A stretch of DNA of 64,000 nt, from NCBI RefSeq assembly GCF_021129305.1, contig NZ_JAJOMB010000020.1, positions 124,001 through 188,000 of the forward strand. Direction: 5' to 3'. The DNA is from Kineosporia babensis (GTDB lineage Bacteria > Actinomycetota > Actinomycetes > Actinomycetales > Kineosporiaceae). Below are positions 8,949-17,142 of this stretch, piece after piece (within the stretch, counting starts at the first letter, position 1; each line of letters starts with the position of its first letter). A model generated the notes under the pieces. That model ran no database searches, was not told the DNA's origin, and saw nothing but the letters and a program-made list of their open reading frames with translations. Position numbers and translations under genes: made by a program.

Positions 8949-9569
8949 CCCGACGAACTCGTCCCAGAACCGGAACATCACCAGGCAGAACACGGCCAGG
9001 TACCAGATCACCAACGGCACCGCCGGAATCGTCGCCAGAGCCGAGGAGATCGTGGCCGGCCGACTCCCCGGTCGCCGGGCCGCCAGCGTCCTCAAGTTGT
9101 ACAGCGTGACGAACCAGAAGATCGGCGCCGTCACCGCCCACACCACCATGCAGTACGGGCACAGCGCGCCGATCCGGAACAACGTCTGGAAGATCAGCCA
9201 GTGCACGAACCCGAAACCCGCCGTGACCCCGATCTGCAGGCCGACCCAGTACCAGGACCGCAACCGGGCTCCGGCCAGAAGCACTGCGCCGGTGGCGATC
9301 ACCAGCGGGAACCCGGCGATCCCGAGCAGCGGATTGGGAAAACCGAACACCCCGGCCTGATCGCTGGACATCACCGGCCCGCAACTGAGGACCGCGTTCA
9401 CGGTGCAGCTGGGCACGTACGTCGGATCGCTCAGCAGATGGATCTTCTCGACCATCAGCGTGAACGATGCGGCCAGCCCGATCGAAGCACCGATGATCAG
9501 GAGCAGAGCCAGATGACGGACGTCGGCCCGCGGTGGTGCGGTCGGCTCACTTCGGGTGTCGAGACTCAT
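8937..9569 (-). CDS. vitamin K epoxide reductase (VKOR) family protein
   Basis: A 210-aa integral membrane protein with about five helices. It has the VKOR signatures: a Cys pair in SCTVNAVLSCGPVM, a conserved Ser/Gly loop (FPNPLLGIAGFP), and the quinone-side CPYC active site (GALCPYCMVVW). It would reoxidise a periplasmic DsbA-like partner and pass electrons to menaquinone. Its ATG overlaps the stop of the DsbA-like gene (ATGA), so the two are translationally coupled, matching the bacterial DsbA-VKOR system. Confidence 0.93.
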   Translation of the reverse strand: MSLDTRSEPTAPPRADVRHLALLLIIGASIGLAASFTLMVEKIHLLSDPTYVPSCTVNAVLSCGPVMSSDQAGVFGFPNPLLGIAGFPLVIATGAVLLAGARLRSWYWVGLQIGVTAGFGFVHWLIFQTLFRIGALCPYCMVVWAVTAPIFWFVTLYNLRTLAARRPGSRPATISSALATIPAVPLVIWYLAVFCLVMFRFWDEFVGLSS

Positions 9570-10219
9570 GACTTCAGAGCCTCGTCGATCGCGGCGGTGA
9601 ACTCCTCCGCGCTTTCCGGCTGCAGCAGCTTGCCGTTCAGGAAGAAGGTCGGCGTACCCGGGACCTGCAGGTCTTCGCCGTCCTTCTGGTCCCGGTCGAC
9701 GCGTTCCTGGGTGGCCGGGTCGGCGAGCGCGGCGTCGTACTCGGCCAGGTCCAGGCCGAGTTCCTCGGCGTAGCCCCGGAAGGTCGCGGCCTGGTTGTCC
9801 TGGCCGCCCCAGGCGTTCTGGGTCTGGAAGAGCTTGCTGTACATGGCTTCGAACTGGTCCTGCTGAGCCGCGGCCTCGGCGGCCAGGGCGGCGTCGTTGG
9901 CGTTGCTGTGCATGGGCAGCGGGAAGTGGCGGGCCACGAAGGTCACCTGTCCGGCGTAGGTCTGGCGCAGTTCCTCGACGAAGGGGTACATGGCGCCGCA
10001 GGAGGGGCATTCGAAGTCGAGGAACTCGACCAGGGTCACATCGCTCGAGCCGGGTTCGCCCAGCACGTGCGAATCCTCGCGCTGCACCTGGCCGTTGCCG
10101 GTGGGCTGGGTGGCGGCCTGCGAGGGTTCGCTGCGGGTGGCCGAGAAGATGAACGCGGCGCCGATGAAGAGCACGACAACGGCGATCAGGGCGCCGGAAA
10201 GCTTGAGATTGCGGGACAT
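9566..10219 (-). CDS. DsbA family thioredoxin-like protein, membrane anchored
   Basis: A 217-aa protein with an N-terminal transmembrane anchor (residues 8-26) and an extracytoplasmic thioredoxin-type domain. The redox motif is CPSC at residues 71-74 (DFECPSCGAM), and the cis-Pro loop is in VPGTPTFFLNG. It should form disulfides in exported proteins and is reoxidised by the downstream VKOR, with which it overlaps by 4 bp. The start ATG 10219 is preceded by an AGGA ribosome binding site. Confidence 0.93.
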   Translation of the reverse strand: MSRNLKLSGALIAVVVLFIGAAFIFSATRSEPSQAATQPTGNGQVQREDSHVLGEPGSSDVTLVEFLDFECPSCGAMYPFVEELRQTYAGQVTFVARHFPLPMHSNANDAALAAEAAAQQDQFEAMYSKLFQTQNAWGGQDNQAATFRGYAEELGLDLAEYDAALADPATQERVDRDQKDGEDLQVPGTPTFFLNGKLLQPESAEEFTAAIDEALKS

Positions 10220-10357
10220 GGGGGGGTCCTTCCTGGCCGGGCTGTCCGCAGCGCCGAATCCGGGCAGGCGAAAGCCACGGCACCGGAACGGTTCAGAATG
10301 CGGAAAGCCCGAATACTGGTTCGGGAAAGCTGATGAGCGCGGCTCCAGGGAGCCGGA

Positions 10358-10945
10358 TCAGATGAACGCGGCCGTCCGGCCGGGGAAGGAGCCCCGGGGC
10401 GGACCACGCCGCGGCGCGCTGCGCACCAGCTTCTCGAGGGCCTGGGCCCGACGGGCGCGACACGAAACCAGCTGCCGCAGGCCGAAGATCCGCGAGCGCA
10501 GCCGCGGCGGGAAGGTCAGCTCGACCGAACGCTGCAGGGCCTGGCGGCTCTGGCGCAGGGCGAGCACCACCAGCAGCGCGATCAGCACCCGCAGGGCGAC
10601 CACCACCAGGCCACGCCAGCCCAGATCACCGGCGCAGCCGAGGAATCCCTCCGGTGCGGTACAGCCCCGCGGCAGCACGATCCCGCTGCTGCTCAGCCTT
10701 TCCAGCCCGTGGTGCAGTCCGTACTGGGCGCTGCCCAGGACCACTGCCTCGATCCCCAGCCAGGGCCCGCGCCGGTCGCTGACCAGGAGCAGCACGGCCA
10801 CGCTGATCAGGCCGACGATGAGGGAGGCGAGCAGAGGGGTGGCCACCGAGGCGCAGTAGGCGCCCACGGCCAGCAGGCCGATCACGGCGGGCACGGCCAC
10901 CCGGGCATGGGTCAGCGCGCTTGCGGGTCGAAGCGCGCTGGACAC
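10358..10945 (-). CDS. hypothetical membrane protein
   Basis: A 195-aa protein with GTG start. Hydrophobic helices are at about residues 13-37, 40-55 and 108-130, followed by a very basic C-terminal third (RSRQALQRS, RSRIFGLRQLVSCRARRAQ). Two Cys residues in PRGCTAPEGFLGCAG lie in a predicted outside loop. I recognise no family. It lies between the disulfide-forming pair and the Excalibur gene on the same strand but with spacers, so operon membership is uncertain. Confidence 0.65.
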   Translation of the reverse strand: MSSALRPASALTHARVAVPAVIGLLAVGAYCASVATPLLASLIVGLISVAVLLLVSDRRGPWLGIEAVVLGSAQYGLHHGLERLSSSGIVLPRGCTAPEGFLGCAGDLGWRGLVVVALRVLIALLVVLALRQSRQALQRSVELTFPPRLRSRIFGLRQLVSCRARRAQALEKLVRSAPRRGPPRGSFPGRTAAFI

Positions 10946-10999
10946 CCGTGCATCGTAGCTGTGAAAGCTGTGTGACTCGGCCCGTTGGGGACGGGCAGG

Positions 11000-11695
11000 C
11001 TACTCGCAGCCCACGCCGTCACCGTCGCGGTCGAGGTGGCGCCCATAACCCGGATCGCCGACGCGGACCGGAGCTGCACCAGCCGCGCGAGCCGCCGTGC
11101 AGTTCTGGTAGTAGGCGCTCGTGGCCGCGTCTTCTTCTTCCGCTTCGCGCTGCTCTTCCTCCTCGCGCTGGCGCTCCTGCTCGGCCGCTGCCTGGGCTTC
11201 CCGGCGTTCACGGGCCTCGCGCCGTTTGCGGGCCTCGCGCTTCTTCCTGATCCGTTCTGCCTTCAGCCGTTTGGCTTTTGCTTTCGCCTTGGCCTTGGCT
11301 TCCGCCTTCGCTTCGGCTTTCGCCTCTGCTTCCGCCTTGGCCTCGGCCCGCTCCTGGGTCTGCTGTTCGAGGGCGGCGACCTCAGCCTGAACATCGTTGG
11401 ACGGCTCGGTGGTTGACGACGGCTGCGGGGTGGCCGTGCTCTGCGCACCCGGGGCGTTGGTGGCCGGATCGTCCAACTGAGAACCGAGCAGGGCGAAGCC
11501 GGCCAGCAGGATCAGCGGCAGCAGAAACCGCTTCTTCTTGTACCAGGGACGACGGTCCGGCCGGCGGGGCGGCTGTTCCCAGCCCGACTGGCCCCAGCTC
11601 AGCTGTTCCTGACCGGGCCGGGCCCACTGCCCGGAGTTGGCGTGCTGTCCGGGATTGGCGTGCCGTGGGGGCTGGCCGCCCTGCCAGTCGCTCAT
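11000..11695 (-). CDS. membrane-anchored Excalibur calcium-binding domain protein
   Basis: A 231-aa protein. It has a Gln/Gly/Pro-rich cytoplasmic N-terminus, one transmembrane helix (KKRFLLPLILLAGFALLG, about residues 54-71) and a Ser/Thr/Pro linker. A long highly charged helix of Ala-Lys-Ala-Glu repeats follows (about residues 110-195). The C-terminus is an Excalibur domain: YYQNCTAARAAGAAPVRVGDPGY, ending HLDRDGDGVGCE with the DxDxDG calcium loop and two conserved Cys. Excalibur domains sit on extracellular proteins of Gram-positive bacteria. The repeat helix could be a rigid spacer through the cell wall. Confidence 0.85.
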   Translation of the reverse strand: MSDWQGGQPPRHANPGQHANSGQWARPGQEQLSWGQSGWEQPPRRPDRRPWYKKKRFLLPLILLAGFALLGSQLDDPATNAPGAQSTATPQPSSTTEPSNDVQAEVAALEQQTQERAEAKAEAEAKAEAKAEAKAKAKAKAKRLKAERIRKKREARKRREARERREAQAAAEQERQREEEEQREAEEEDAATSAYYQNCTAARAAGAAPVRVGDPGYGRHLDRDGDGVGCE

Positions 11696-11824
11696 TACGC
11701 CGTCCTTGTCGATGAGGAGGTCCGCCGTGCTCGGCCCGTGCTCGCTGGGCCAAGCTATGGGTCCGCTGTGACCGGTGAAGCGTCAATCAGGCGGAATCAG
11801 CCGAACGACGGACCTGCCCCTTTT

Positions 11825-12559
11825 TCAGCCGGCCGCGCCCGGCCAGTACTGACTGTCCGGCGTGGCCCGGGCCCCGAAGATCGCCTGACCGACGCGGACC
11901 ACCGTGGAGCCTTCCTCGATCGCGGTCTCGAAGTCCCCGGACATGCCCATGGACAGCTCGCCCGCCTCGAAATGCTGATCGCGCAAGGTCCGCAGCAGCG
12001 AGAAGCAGCCGCGCACCCGCTCGGTGTCGGCGCTGAACACCGCCAAGGTCATCAGCCCGCGCACCCTGAGGCTGCTGTACTGCGGCAGGGCGGTCAGAAA
12101 GGCCGGTAGTTCCTCCGGTGCGAGGCCGTACTTCTGTTCCTCGGCCGAGGTGTTGACCTGCACGAACACGTCCAGGCTGCGGCCCGCGGCCTGGAGCCGG
12201 CGGTCCAGCGCCTCGGCCACCCGCAGGCTGTCCAGGGCCTGGAACTCGCTGGCGTAGGCGGCCACGTCACGGGCCTTGTTGGTCTGCAGGTGCCCGATGA
12301 TCGACCAGGCGACGTCCAGATCGGCCATCTCGTGGTGCTTGCGCGTGGCCTCCTGCACCTTGTTCTCGCCCAGTTCGCGGCAGCCGGCCTCCACGGCCCG
12401 GCGCAGCCGCTCCTCGGGCACGGTCTTGCTGACCGGCAACAGGCGGACCGCCGACGCGTCACGGCCCGCCCGCTCGGCCGCGGCCGCGATGCGGTCCTGG
12501 ACGGCGGCGATGTTGCGGGCGAAGTCCTGGGCGGTCTGCGGAGCCTCGGGGTTGTGCAT
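11825..12559 (-). CDS. YggS family pyridoxal phosphate-dependent protein
   Basis: A 244-aa alanine-racemase-fold PLP homeostasis protein (YggS/PROSC/YlmE family). PLP-binding Lys45 is in LLPVSKTVP. Other family blocks are GENKVQEA, WSIIGHLQTNKAR, VFVQVNTSAEEQKYGL, RGLMTLA and SMGMSGDFETAIEEGSTVVRVG. Length is normal for the family. In Actinobacteria this gene often lies in the cell-division cluster, but not here. It binds PLP without racemase activity in known members. Confidence 0.95.
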   Translation of the reverse strand: MHNPEAPQTAQDFARNIAAVQDRIAAAAERAGRDASAVRLLPVSKTVPEERLRRAVEAGCRELGENKVQEATRKHHEMADLDVAWSIIGHLQTNKARDVAAYASEFQALDSLRVAEALDRRLQAAGRSLDVFVQVNTSAEEQKYGLAPEELPAFLTALPQYSSLRVRGLMTLAVFSADTERVRGCFSLLRTLRDQHFEAGELSMGMSGDFETAIEEGSTVVRVGQAIFGARATPDSQYWPGAAG

Positions 12560-12567
12560 GGCGCCAA

Positions 12568-13044
12568 TTATGGACGGTGTGGTTGCGGCACCTGGTCCGC
12601 GTCGGCGCAGGAGCGGGCCGGGAAACGACGCAGAAAGGCCCGGCCGAGACGCGCATCACGTTCGCCGTAGATGACCCCCACCACGGCGACGACCGTGAAC
12701 AGGGCGAGAAGAGTGGTCTCGACCGGCCCCGACCCGGCGACGACCCGGGGCCAATGCCAAGCAGCCTGCAGGACGAAGAACACGAAGAAGAACCGCTGCG
12801 CCTGCATCTGCAGAGCCATGATCCGAACCTGGCCGAGCTCCTCGGGTTCGGTCCCCTCCCGCAGAGCCACCCCCATCACGCGTCGGCGCTCGCGGGCGCT
12901 GACCCGATCGAACGGCAGCTGCAGGGCTCTGCGCTCGGCCGAGATCCGCTGACGCACCCGCCGCAGCTGCACGAAATGTACAGCCAGGACCGTGACCGCG
13001 AGCACCAGCAATAGCCCGCTGGCCACGGTCTGAAGCTCGGTCAT
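12568..13044 (-). CDS. hypothetical membrane protein, paralogue of the preceding gene
   Basis: A 158-aa protein with transmembrane helices at about residues 5-25, 85-105 and 115-135, between basic cytoplasmic segments. It ends with RLGRAFLRRFPA, which matches RVAGAFLRRYPV in the upstream gene, and both share a central REGxxxxxLxxLR-type segment. The start ATG 13044 overlaps the upstream stop (ATGA). The two genes look like a tandem duplication whose products may form a heteromer. No family recognised. Confidence 0.7.
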   Translation of the reverse strand: MTELQTVASGLLLVLAVTVLAVHFVQLRRVRQRISAERRALQLPFDRVSARERRRVMGVALREGTEPEELGQVRIMALQMQAQRFFFVFFVLQAAWHWPRVVAGSGPVETTLLALFTVVAVVGVIYGERDARLGRAFLRRFPARSCADADQVPQPHRP

Positions 13045-13502
13045 GCCCCCAGACCGGCCGCTTTCAGCGTAGGCACCGGATAGCGGCGCAAGAAGGCCCC
13101 GGCCACCCGGGCGTTCCGTTCCACCGCCACCAGCATGATCACGATCGCAAGGATGAGCAGACCCAGAAGCAGCAGATGCCAAGGCGGCGGGGCCGACAAA
13201 GCCGCCCCCAACTGCACCGCCACGAACAATGCAGCGAACCACCGAGGCCGGCGCGAGCGCAGTTCCTCGGCCAGGTGCCGCAACTCGACCAGATCGATCC
13301 CATCGGCGCCCTCGCGCAACGCCCTGCGCAGCACCTCCCGCTTGCCGCCGTCGGTCTCCCGGCCCAGCGGCATCCCCTGTCGACGGGCCCGCACCGCCAG
13401 CACAGCGGCTCGTGACCCGACCACCACGACGGCCGTCAGGCACAGCACCGTGAGCACGAGCAGAAGCAGGTCAAGAGCGGCGCGGATGGGCGAATCGTCC
13501 AT
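13041..13502 (-). CDS. hypothetical membrane protein
   Basis: A 153-aa protein with an N-terminal membrane helix (residues 7-30), a charged cytoplasmic middle (KREVLRRALREGADGIDLVELRHLAEELRSRRPRWF) and two further helices. The C-terminal motif AGAFLRRYPVP recurs in the overlapping downstream gene. It is divergent from the secreted M1 peptidase gene. Role unknown. Confidence 0.7.
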   Translation of the reverse strand: MDDSPIRAALDLLLLVLTVLCLTAVVVVGSRAAVLAVRARRQGMPLGRETDGGKREVLRRALREGADGIDLVELRHLAEELRSRRPRWFAALFVAVQLGAALSAPPPWHLLLLGLLILAIVIMLVAVERNARVAGAFLRRYPVPTLKAAGLGA

Positions 13503-13645
13503 TTGCCTACTCCAGCGGCAAGCTCACCCCCGCGCAACCGGACAGTGTCTTTGTCCGTGAGCGCGTGGGCGAAAGTGCTTGCCGGGAATCCGCTCTGAAG
13601 CGATCTTCGGTGAGCCTCAGCCCTGCGACGAACGGAAGACCGCTC

Positions 13646-15163
13646 ATGCGAAGAGTCTCGATCCGCACGTTCACCACCTCGGCGGTCACCGCCACGGCCC
13701 TGGCCGTGGGCGCCGGGGTGGCCTACGCGGCCGGTACGCCGGGCGACCCGGGAGCCGGGGACGTCTACTTCCCCGGGTACGGCAACGGTGGTTACGACGT
13801 CGAGCACTACGACATCCGGGTGCGCTACCAGCCCAAGACCGACGAGCTCTCCGGCACCACCACGATCGTGGCCCGCAGCACCCAGGACCTCTCCAGTTTC
13901 AACCTCGACTTCGCCCTGAAGGTCTCCTCGGTGCGGGTGAACGACCGGGCCGCCAAGTTCAAGCACAAGAACAAGAACCACGAGCTGGTGGTGACCCCGG
14001 CCCGGGAGGTCTTCAAGGGCGATCCGCTGAACATCGTCGTCAAGTACGCGGACACCCCGTCCAAGGTGAAGGTGAACGGCTTCACCAACTGGAAGCGCAC
14101 GCCCGACGGGGCGCTGGCGGTGAACGAGCCGGAGAGCGCCTGGTGGTGGTTCCCCAGCAACGACCACCCCACCGACAAGGCCACCTACGACGTCTCGGCC
14201 CTGGTCCCGGACACCGTGCAGGCGCTGAGCAACGGCACGGTCACCGTGGCCCAGGGTGAGCTCAAGGGCTGGGACCGCTGGAGCTGGCGCAGCACCACCC
14301 CGCAGGCCACCTATCTGGCCTTCCTGGCGGTCGGGAAGTACGAGCTGGAACTCGACGAGACCGACCAGGGCGAGCAGATCCTGAACGCCTTCTCCACCTC
14401 GCTGGGCCAGTACGCGAACCCGGCCAAGGCCAACATCCGCCGCTCGAACGAGGTCATCGAGTCGCAGGAGCAGTGGTTCGGCGCGTACCCGTTCGAGGCC
14501 CGCGGCAGCGTGGTGGTGCCGTTCGGGTGGCTCGGTTTCGCGCTGGAGACGCAGACCCGGCCGGTGTACGACGCCCGGTTCTGGCGTAACGGCAGTGCCA
14601 TGTACGTGGTGGCCCACGAGCAGGCGCACCAGTGGTTCGGCGACTCGGTGTCGGTGGGTCAGTGGCGCGACATCTGGCTCAACGAGGGTTTCGCCAGCTA
14701 CGCGGAATGGTTGTGGTCGGAGCAGGAGAACGAGGGCACGCCGCAGGAGCTGTTCGACTACGCCTACGAGGTGATCCCGGCCGAGGACCCGTTCTGGGAC
14801 CTGAAGATCGGCGACCCGGGTCCGGCGGAGATGTTCGCCGGACCGGTCTACCTGCGCGGGGCGATGGCCGTGCACGCGCTGCGGATGCAGATCGGTGACA
14901 AGGCCTTCCGCACCCTGCTCAAGACCTGGCTCAAGAACAAGGAGAACAGCCACGGCACCACGGCCGAGTTCATCGCGCTGGCCGAGAAGATCTCCAAGCA
15001 GGACCTGACGAAGCTGTTCGACGCCTGGCTCTTCACCTCCGGGAAGCCGGAACTGGGCACCGCCCGGCCGGACGGGCGCAGCCGGGCCGCGCTGCCCACG
15101 CCGGTCAAGCCCAAGTCGTGGGACAAGATCCGCCAGACGCACGCCGATCTGGCCGATCACTAG
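13646..15163 (+). CDS. secreted M1 family metallopeptidase
   Basis: A 505-aa zinc aminopeptidase-type enzyme with a signal peptide (RRVSIRTFTTSAVTATALAVG...YAAG, cleavage near residue 30). An N-terminal beta-domain typical of M1 follows. The catalytic domain has His324-Glu325-x-x-His328 (HEQAH) and the third zinc ligand Glu347 in NEGFASYAEW. The chain ends soon after the helical region, so it lacks the long C-terminal domain of PepN, like many secreted actinobacterial M1 proteins. ATG 13646 was chosen because it opens the signal peptide and has AACGGAAG upstream. Confidence 0.93.
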   Translation: MRRVSIRTFTTSAVTATALAVGAGVAYAAGTPGDPGAGDVYFPGYGNGGYDVEHYDIRVRYQPKTDELSGTTTIVARSTQDLSSFNLDFALKVSSVRVNDRAAKFKHKNKNHELVVTPAREVFKGDPLNIVVKYADTPSKVKVNGFTNWKRTPDGALAVNEPESAWWWFPSNDHPTDKATYDVSALVPDTVQALSNGTVTVAQGELKGWDRWSWRSTTPQATYLAFLAVGKYELELDETDQGEQILNAFSTSLGQYANPAKANIRRSNEVIESQEQWFGAYPFEARGSVVVPFGWLGFALETQTRPVYDARFWRNGSAMYVVAHEQAHQWFGDSVSVGQWRDIWLNEGFASYAEWLWSEQENEGTPQELFDYAYEVIPAEDPFWDLKIGDPGPAEMFAGPVYLRGAMAVHALRMQIGDKAFRTLLKTWLKNKENSHGTTAEFIALAEKISKQDLTKLFDAWLFTSGKPELGTARPDGRSRAALPTPVKPKSWDKIRQTHADLADH

Positions 15164-15226
15164 GCCGTGTTCTGGATTAAGTCGGTAGGGCTGATGTAGC
15201 AGGGGGTTTCGTTCGGTGGAGATGGG

Positions 15227-15283
15227 AGAGGTCTCCGTTGGGCTGGGAAGCGACCAAGCAAACCGTCCCCGACGGAGACCTCT
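15227..15283. repeat. 12-bp perfect inverted repeat (hairpin), possible terminator or IS remnant
   Basis: AGAGGTCTCCGT (15227-15238) and its exact complement ACGGAGACCTCT (15272-15283) flank a 33-base loop. Outer GGGA/TCCC bases nearly extend the stem. It sits between the convergent M1 peptidase and 599-aa gene ends, where a bidirectional terminator would fit, but the loop is long. The sequence before it (15165-15200) has the look of a degraded insertion-sequence end. Confidence 0.5.
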
Positions 15284-15342
15284 TTCCCAGAGATAGCCCG
15301 AACCAGCTGATGCTCTGGTCACCCGATGGGTTGCAGGCCCTC

Positions 15343-17142
15343 TCAGGTGCGCAGGAAGGTGACGCGCTGTGCGGTCTCGATCATCTGGCGGGCGAAGGCC
15401 CCGGAGTCGAAGGTGGCGGCCTGGACATTCAGGACCGTGGCCATGGCGTCGGCCAGGGCCGTGATGGGGACGACACCGGTTGTGGGCAAGGCTTGGACAG
15501 GAGTGGACGGGCCGGGTGAGCCGTCGGCTGTTCTGAGGGTTTTGGCCACGCCGCCCGCCGAGGGCAGTTCCACGCCGAAGTGCTGGTCCTGCGGGGGTTG
15601 GTGAAGGTCGAGCCTGCCGAGAACGCCTTGGAACAGGCAGAGCAGGATTGTGGGCGACAGCCGTTCGGTGCGGAGCACGGGCAGCTGGGTGCCTCCAGAC
15701 TCCGAGGCGTAGGCGTCGATCAGCAGGCCGGGGTATCCGGGAACAAGAGCTGAGCGGATCAGCGCCCCGGTGACGGGGGCCGTGTTCACCGGCACCGGGT
15801 GTGTCCGGTCCCGGTCGGCATCTGCGCGGGTGATCCGGCCGATGCTGGTCGCGCCGTCGAGGAGATGGGTGATCCAGGCCGGGTCGAGCTGGAGGAACCG
15901 GATCGTCTCTACCGGCAGCAGTCGTTCGTCCGGCACGAGGTAGCGCAGTGGCACACCGCGCAGTGTGGCCAGGTCGTCCAGGAACGCTCGCACGTCGCCG
16001 GGCACGGTGACGTCGATGTCGACCAGGTCGAGGGGGTGGTCGGACGGCTCGTCACGCCCGGCTGCCATGGAAAGCCGCCGTTTCCAGGCGGTGACGCTCC
16101 GCGCGATCGTGGTGTGCTGGAGCGTCAGCATCCGGCCCAGCTGCCAGGCCGAGGCGTATCCGAGATCGAGCATTCCCACGGCCGGGTGGTAGCGCAACAG
16201 TTCGTCGGAGGCCCGGACGCCGAGGCGCGGGTCTGCAGGCGAGGTGCCGGTGACGAAGGGCCCGCGGTACCACGAAACCGTACGGCCGCCCTGCCGGAGT
16301 TCGTGCCCGACCGGGACGTACCCCTGCCGCAGAAACCCGTCGGCGGCGGGCACCCCGCTGTCGGGGAGCCGGAACGGGGTCCCTTCGTCGGCGAGGGCCC
16401 GCGCGAGGTAGGGAAAGGTGTGTTCCTGGGACACCGAGGCGAACCGCCAGTTCGCCAGCGTCACCAGCCGAACCTGCGCCCCCGCCGTGTCGGGGCCGAG
16501 CACGAAACCCGAGTCGGAGTACCGGCCCTCGACCGAGACCAGGTGAACGGTTGTGGGCACGCCGGGCACGGCCAGCCGGCCGGCGATCACCACGGCGGTC
16601 TCCTCGGTGCCATGCCGGACGTGGGCGAGCCGCTCCAGATCGGTGAGCGAGGGCATGATCGAGGCCAGCAGGGTGCGTTTGACGTCGATGACGTTCACCG
16701 GGTCGGCCGCCTTCTGGGCCTGCTCCAGCACGGGCGCGGGAATGTAGGCCTCGCCGGTCGCGAGCGTGCCGAGCGTCACGGTCTTCAGCTCGGGTTGTTC
16801 GTCGCCGCTGAACACCAGCAGCACCAGCCAGGGCGGGGCCGTGGGCGACGCGGCCGTGGCGGGACGTTCCCAGGGCAGCGTCGGCCGGTCGAGGACGACG
16901 TGCGGGAGCACCTCGGCGTAGTCGCCGAGTCCGCCGTCCGGTGGGAACACCGATCTGACCATGGTCGGCGGCAGCGTGAACCGTTCCCCCGCAACACTGA
17001 AGGTCCGAGTCGTCGTGAAGGTCGTGGGGTCCACCAGCGTGCTGGGCTCGACGCTCTTGAGATCCTGGGCGACGTCGATCGTGTAGTCGCCGGTCGGCAG
17101 GGAGGGCCGCAGGAAGCTGACGAAGGTCAGGTTGTCAGCCAT
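15343..17142 (-). CDS. hypothetical protein of the six-gene giant-protein operon (599 aa)
   Basis: Last gene of the operon. The 599-aa product has no signal peptide or membrane helix. It is mainly beta-type at the N-terminus (TFSVAGERFTLPPTMVRSVFPPDGG), with a block PHVVLDRPTLPWERP...PPWLVLLVF that looks like a conserved family motif. A helical segment around residues 330-420 (YASAWQLGRMLTLQ) and a mixed C-terminus follow. I do not recognise a named family. Its ATG overlaps the end of the 1439-aa gene by 8 bp, so translation is coupled. Presumably a structural partner of the other large proteins. Confidence 0.75.
   Translation of the reverse strand: MADNLTFVSFLRPSLPTGDYTIDVAQDLKSVEPSTLVDPTTFTTTRTFSVAGERFTLPPTMVRSVFPPDGGLGDYAEVLPHVVLDRPTLPWERPATAASPTAPPWLVLLVFSGDEQPELKTVTLGTLATGEAYIPAPVLEQAQKAADPVNVIDVKRTLLASIMPSLTDLERLAHVRHGTEETAVVIAGRLAVPGVPTTVHLVSVEGRYSDSGFVLGPDTAGAQVRLVTLANWRFASVSQEHTFPYLARALADEGTPFRLPDSGVPAADGFLRQGYVPVGHELRQGGRTVSWYRGPFVTGTSPADPRLGVRASDELLRYHPAVGMLDLGYASAWQLGRMLTLQHTTIARSVTAWKRRLSMAAGRDEPSDHPLDLVDIDVTVPGDVRAFLDDLATLRGVPLRYLVPDERLLPVETIRFLQLDPAWITHLLDGATSIGRITRADADRDRTHPVPVNTAPVTGALIRSALVPGYPGLLIDAYASESGGTQLPVLRTERLSPTILLCLFQGVLGRLDLHQPPQDQHFGVELPSAGGVAKTLRTADGSPGPSTPVQALPTTGVVPITALADAMATVLNVQAATFDSGAFARQMIETAQRVTFLRT

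Noticed and set aside
11278-11715. Plus-strand frames opposite the Excalibur gene
   Set aside because: Produced by the Ala-Lys-Ala-Glu codon repeats read in antisense.
13436-15322. Long minus-strand frame opposite the M1 peptidase
   Set aside because: Mirror-frame shadow of the peptidase; no start signal and no domain.
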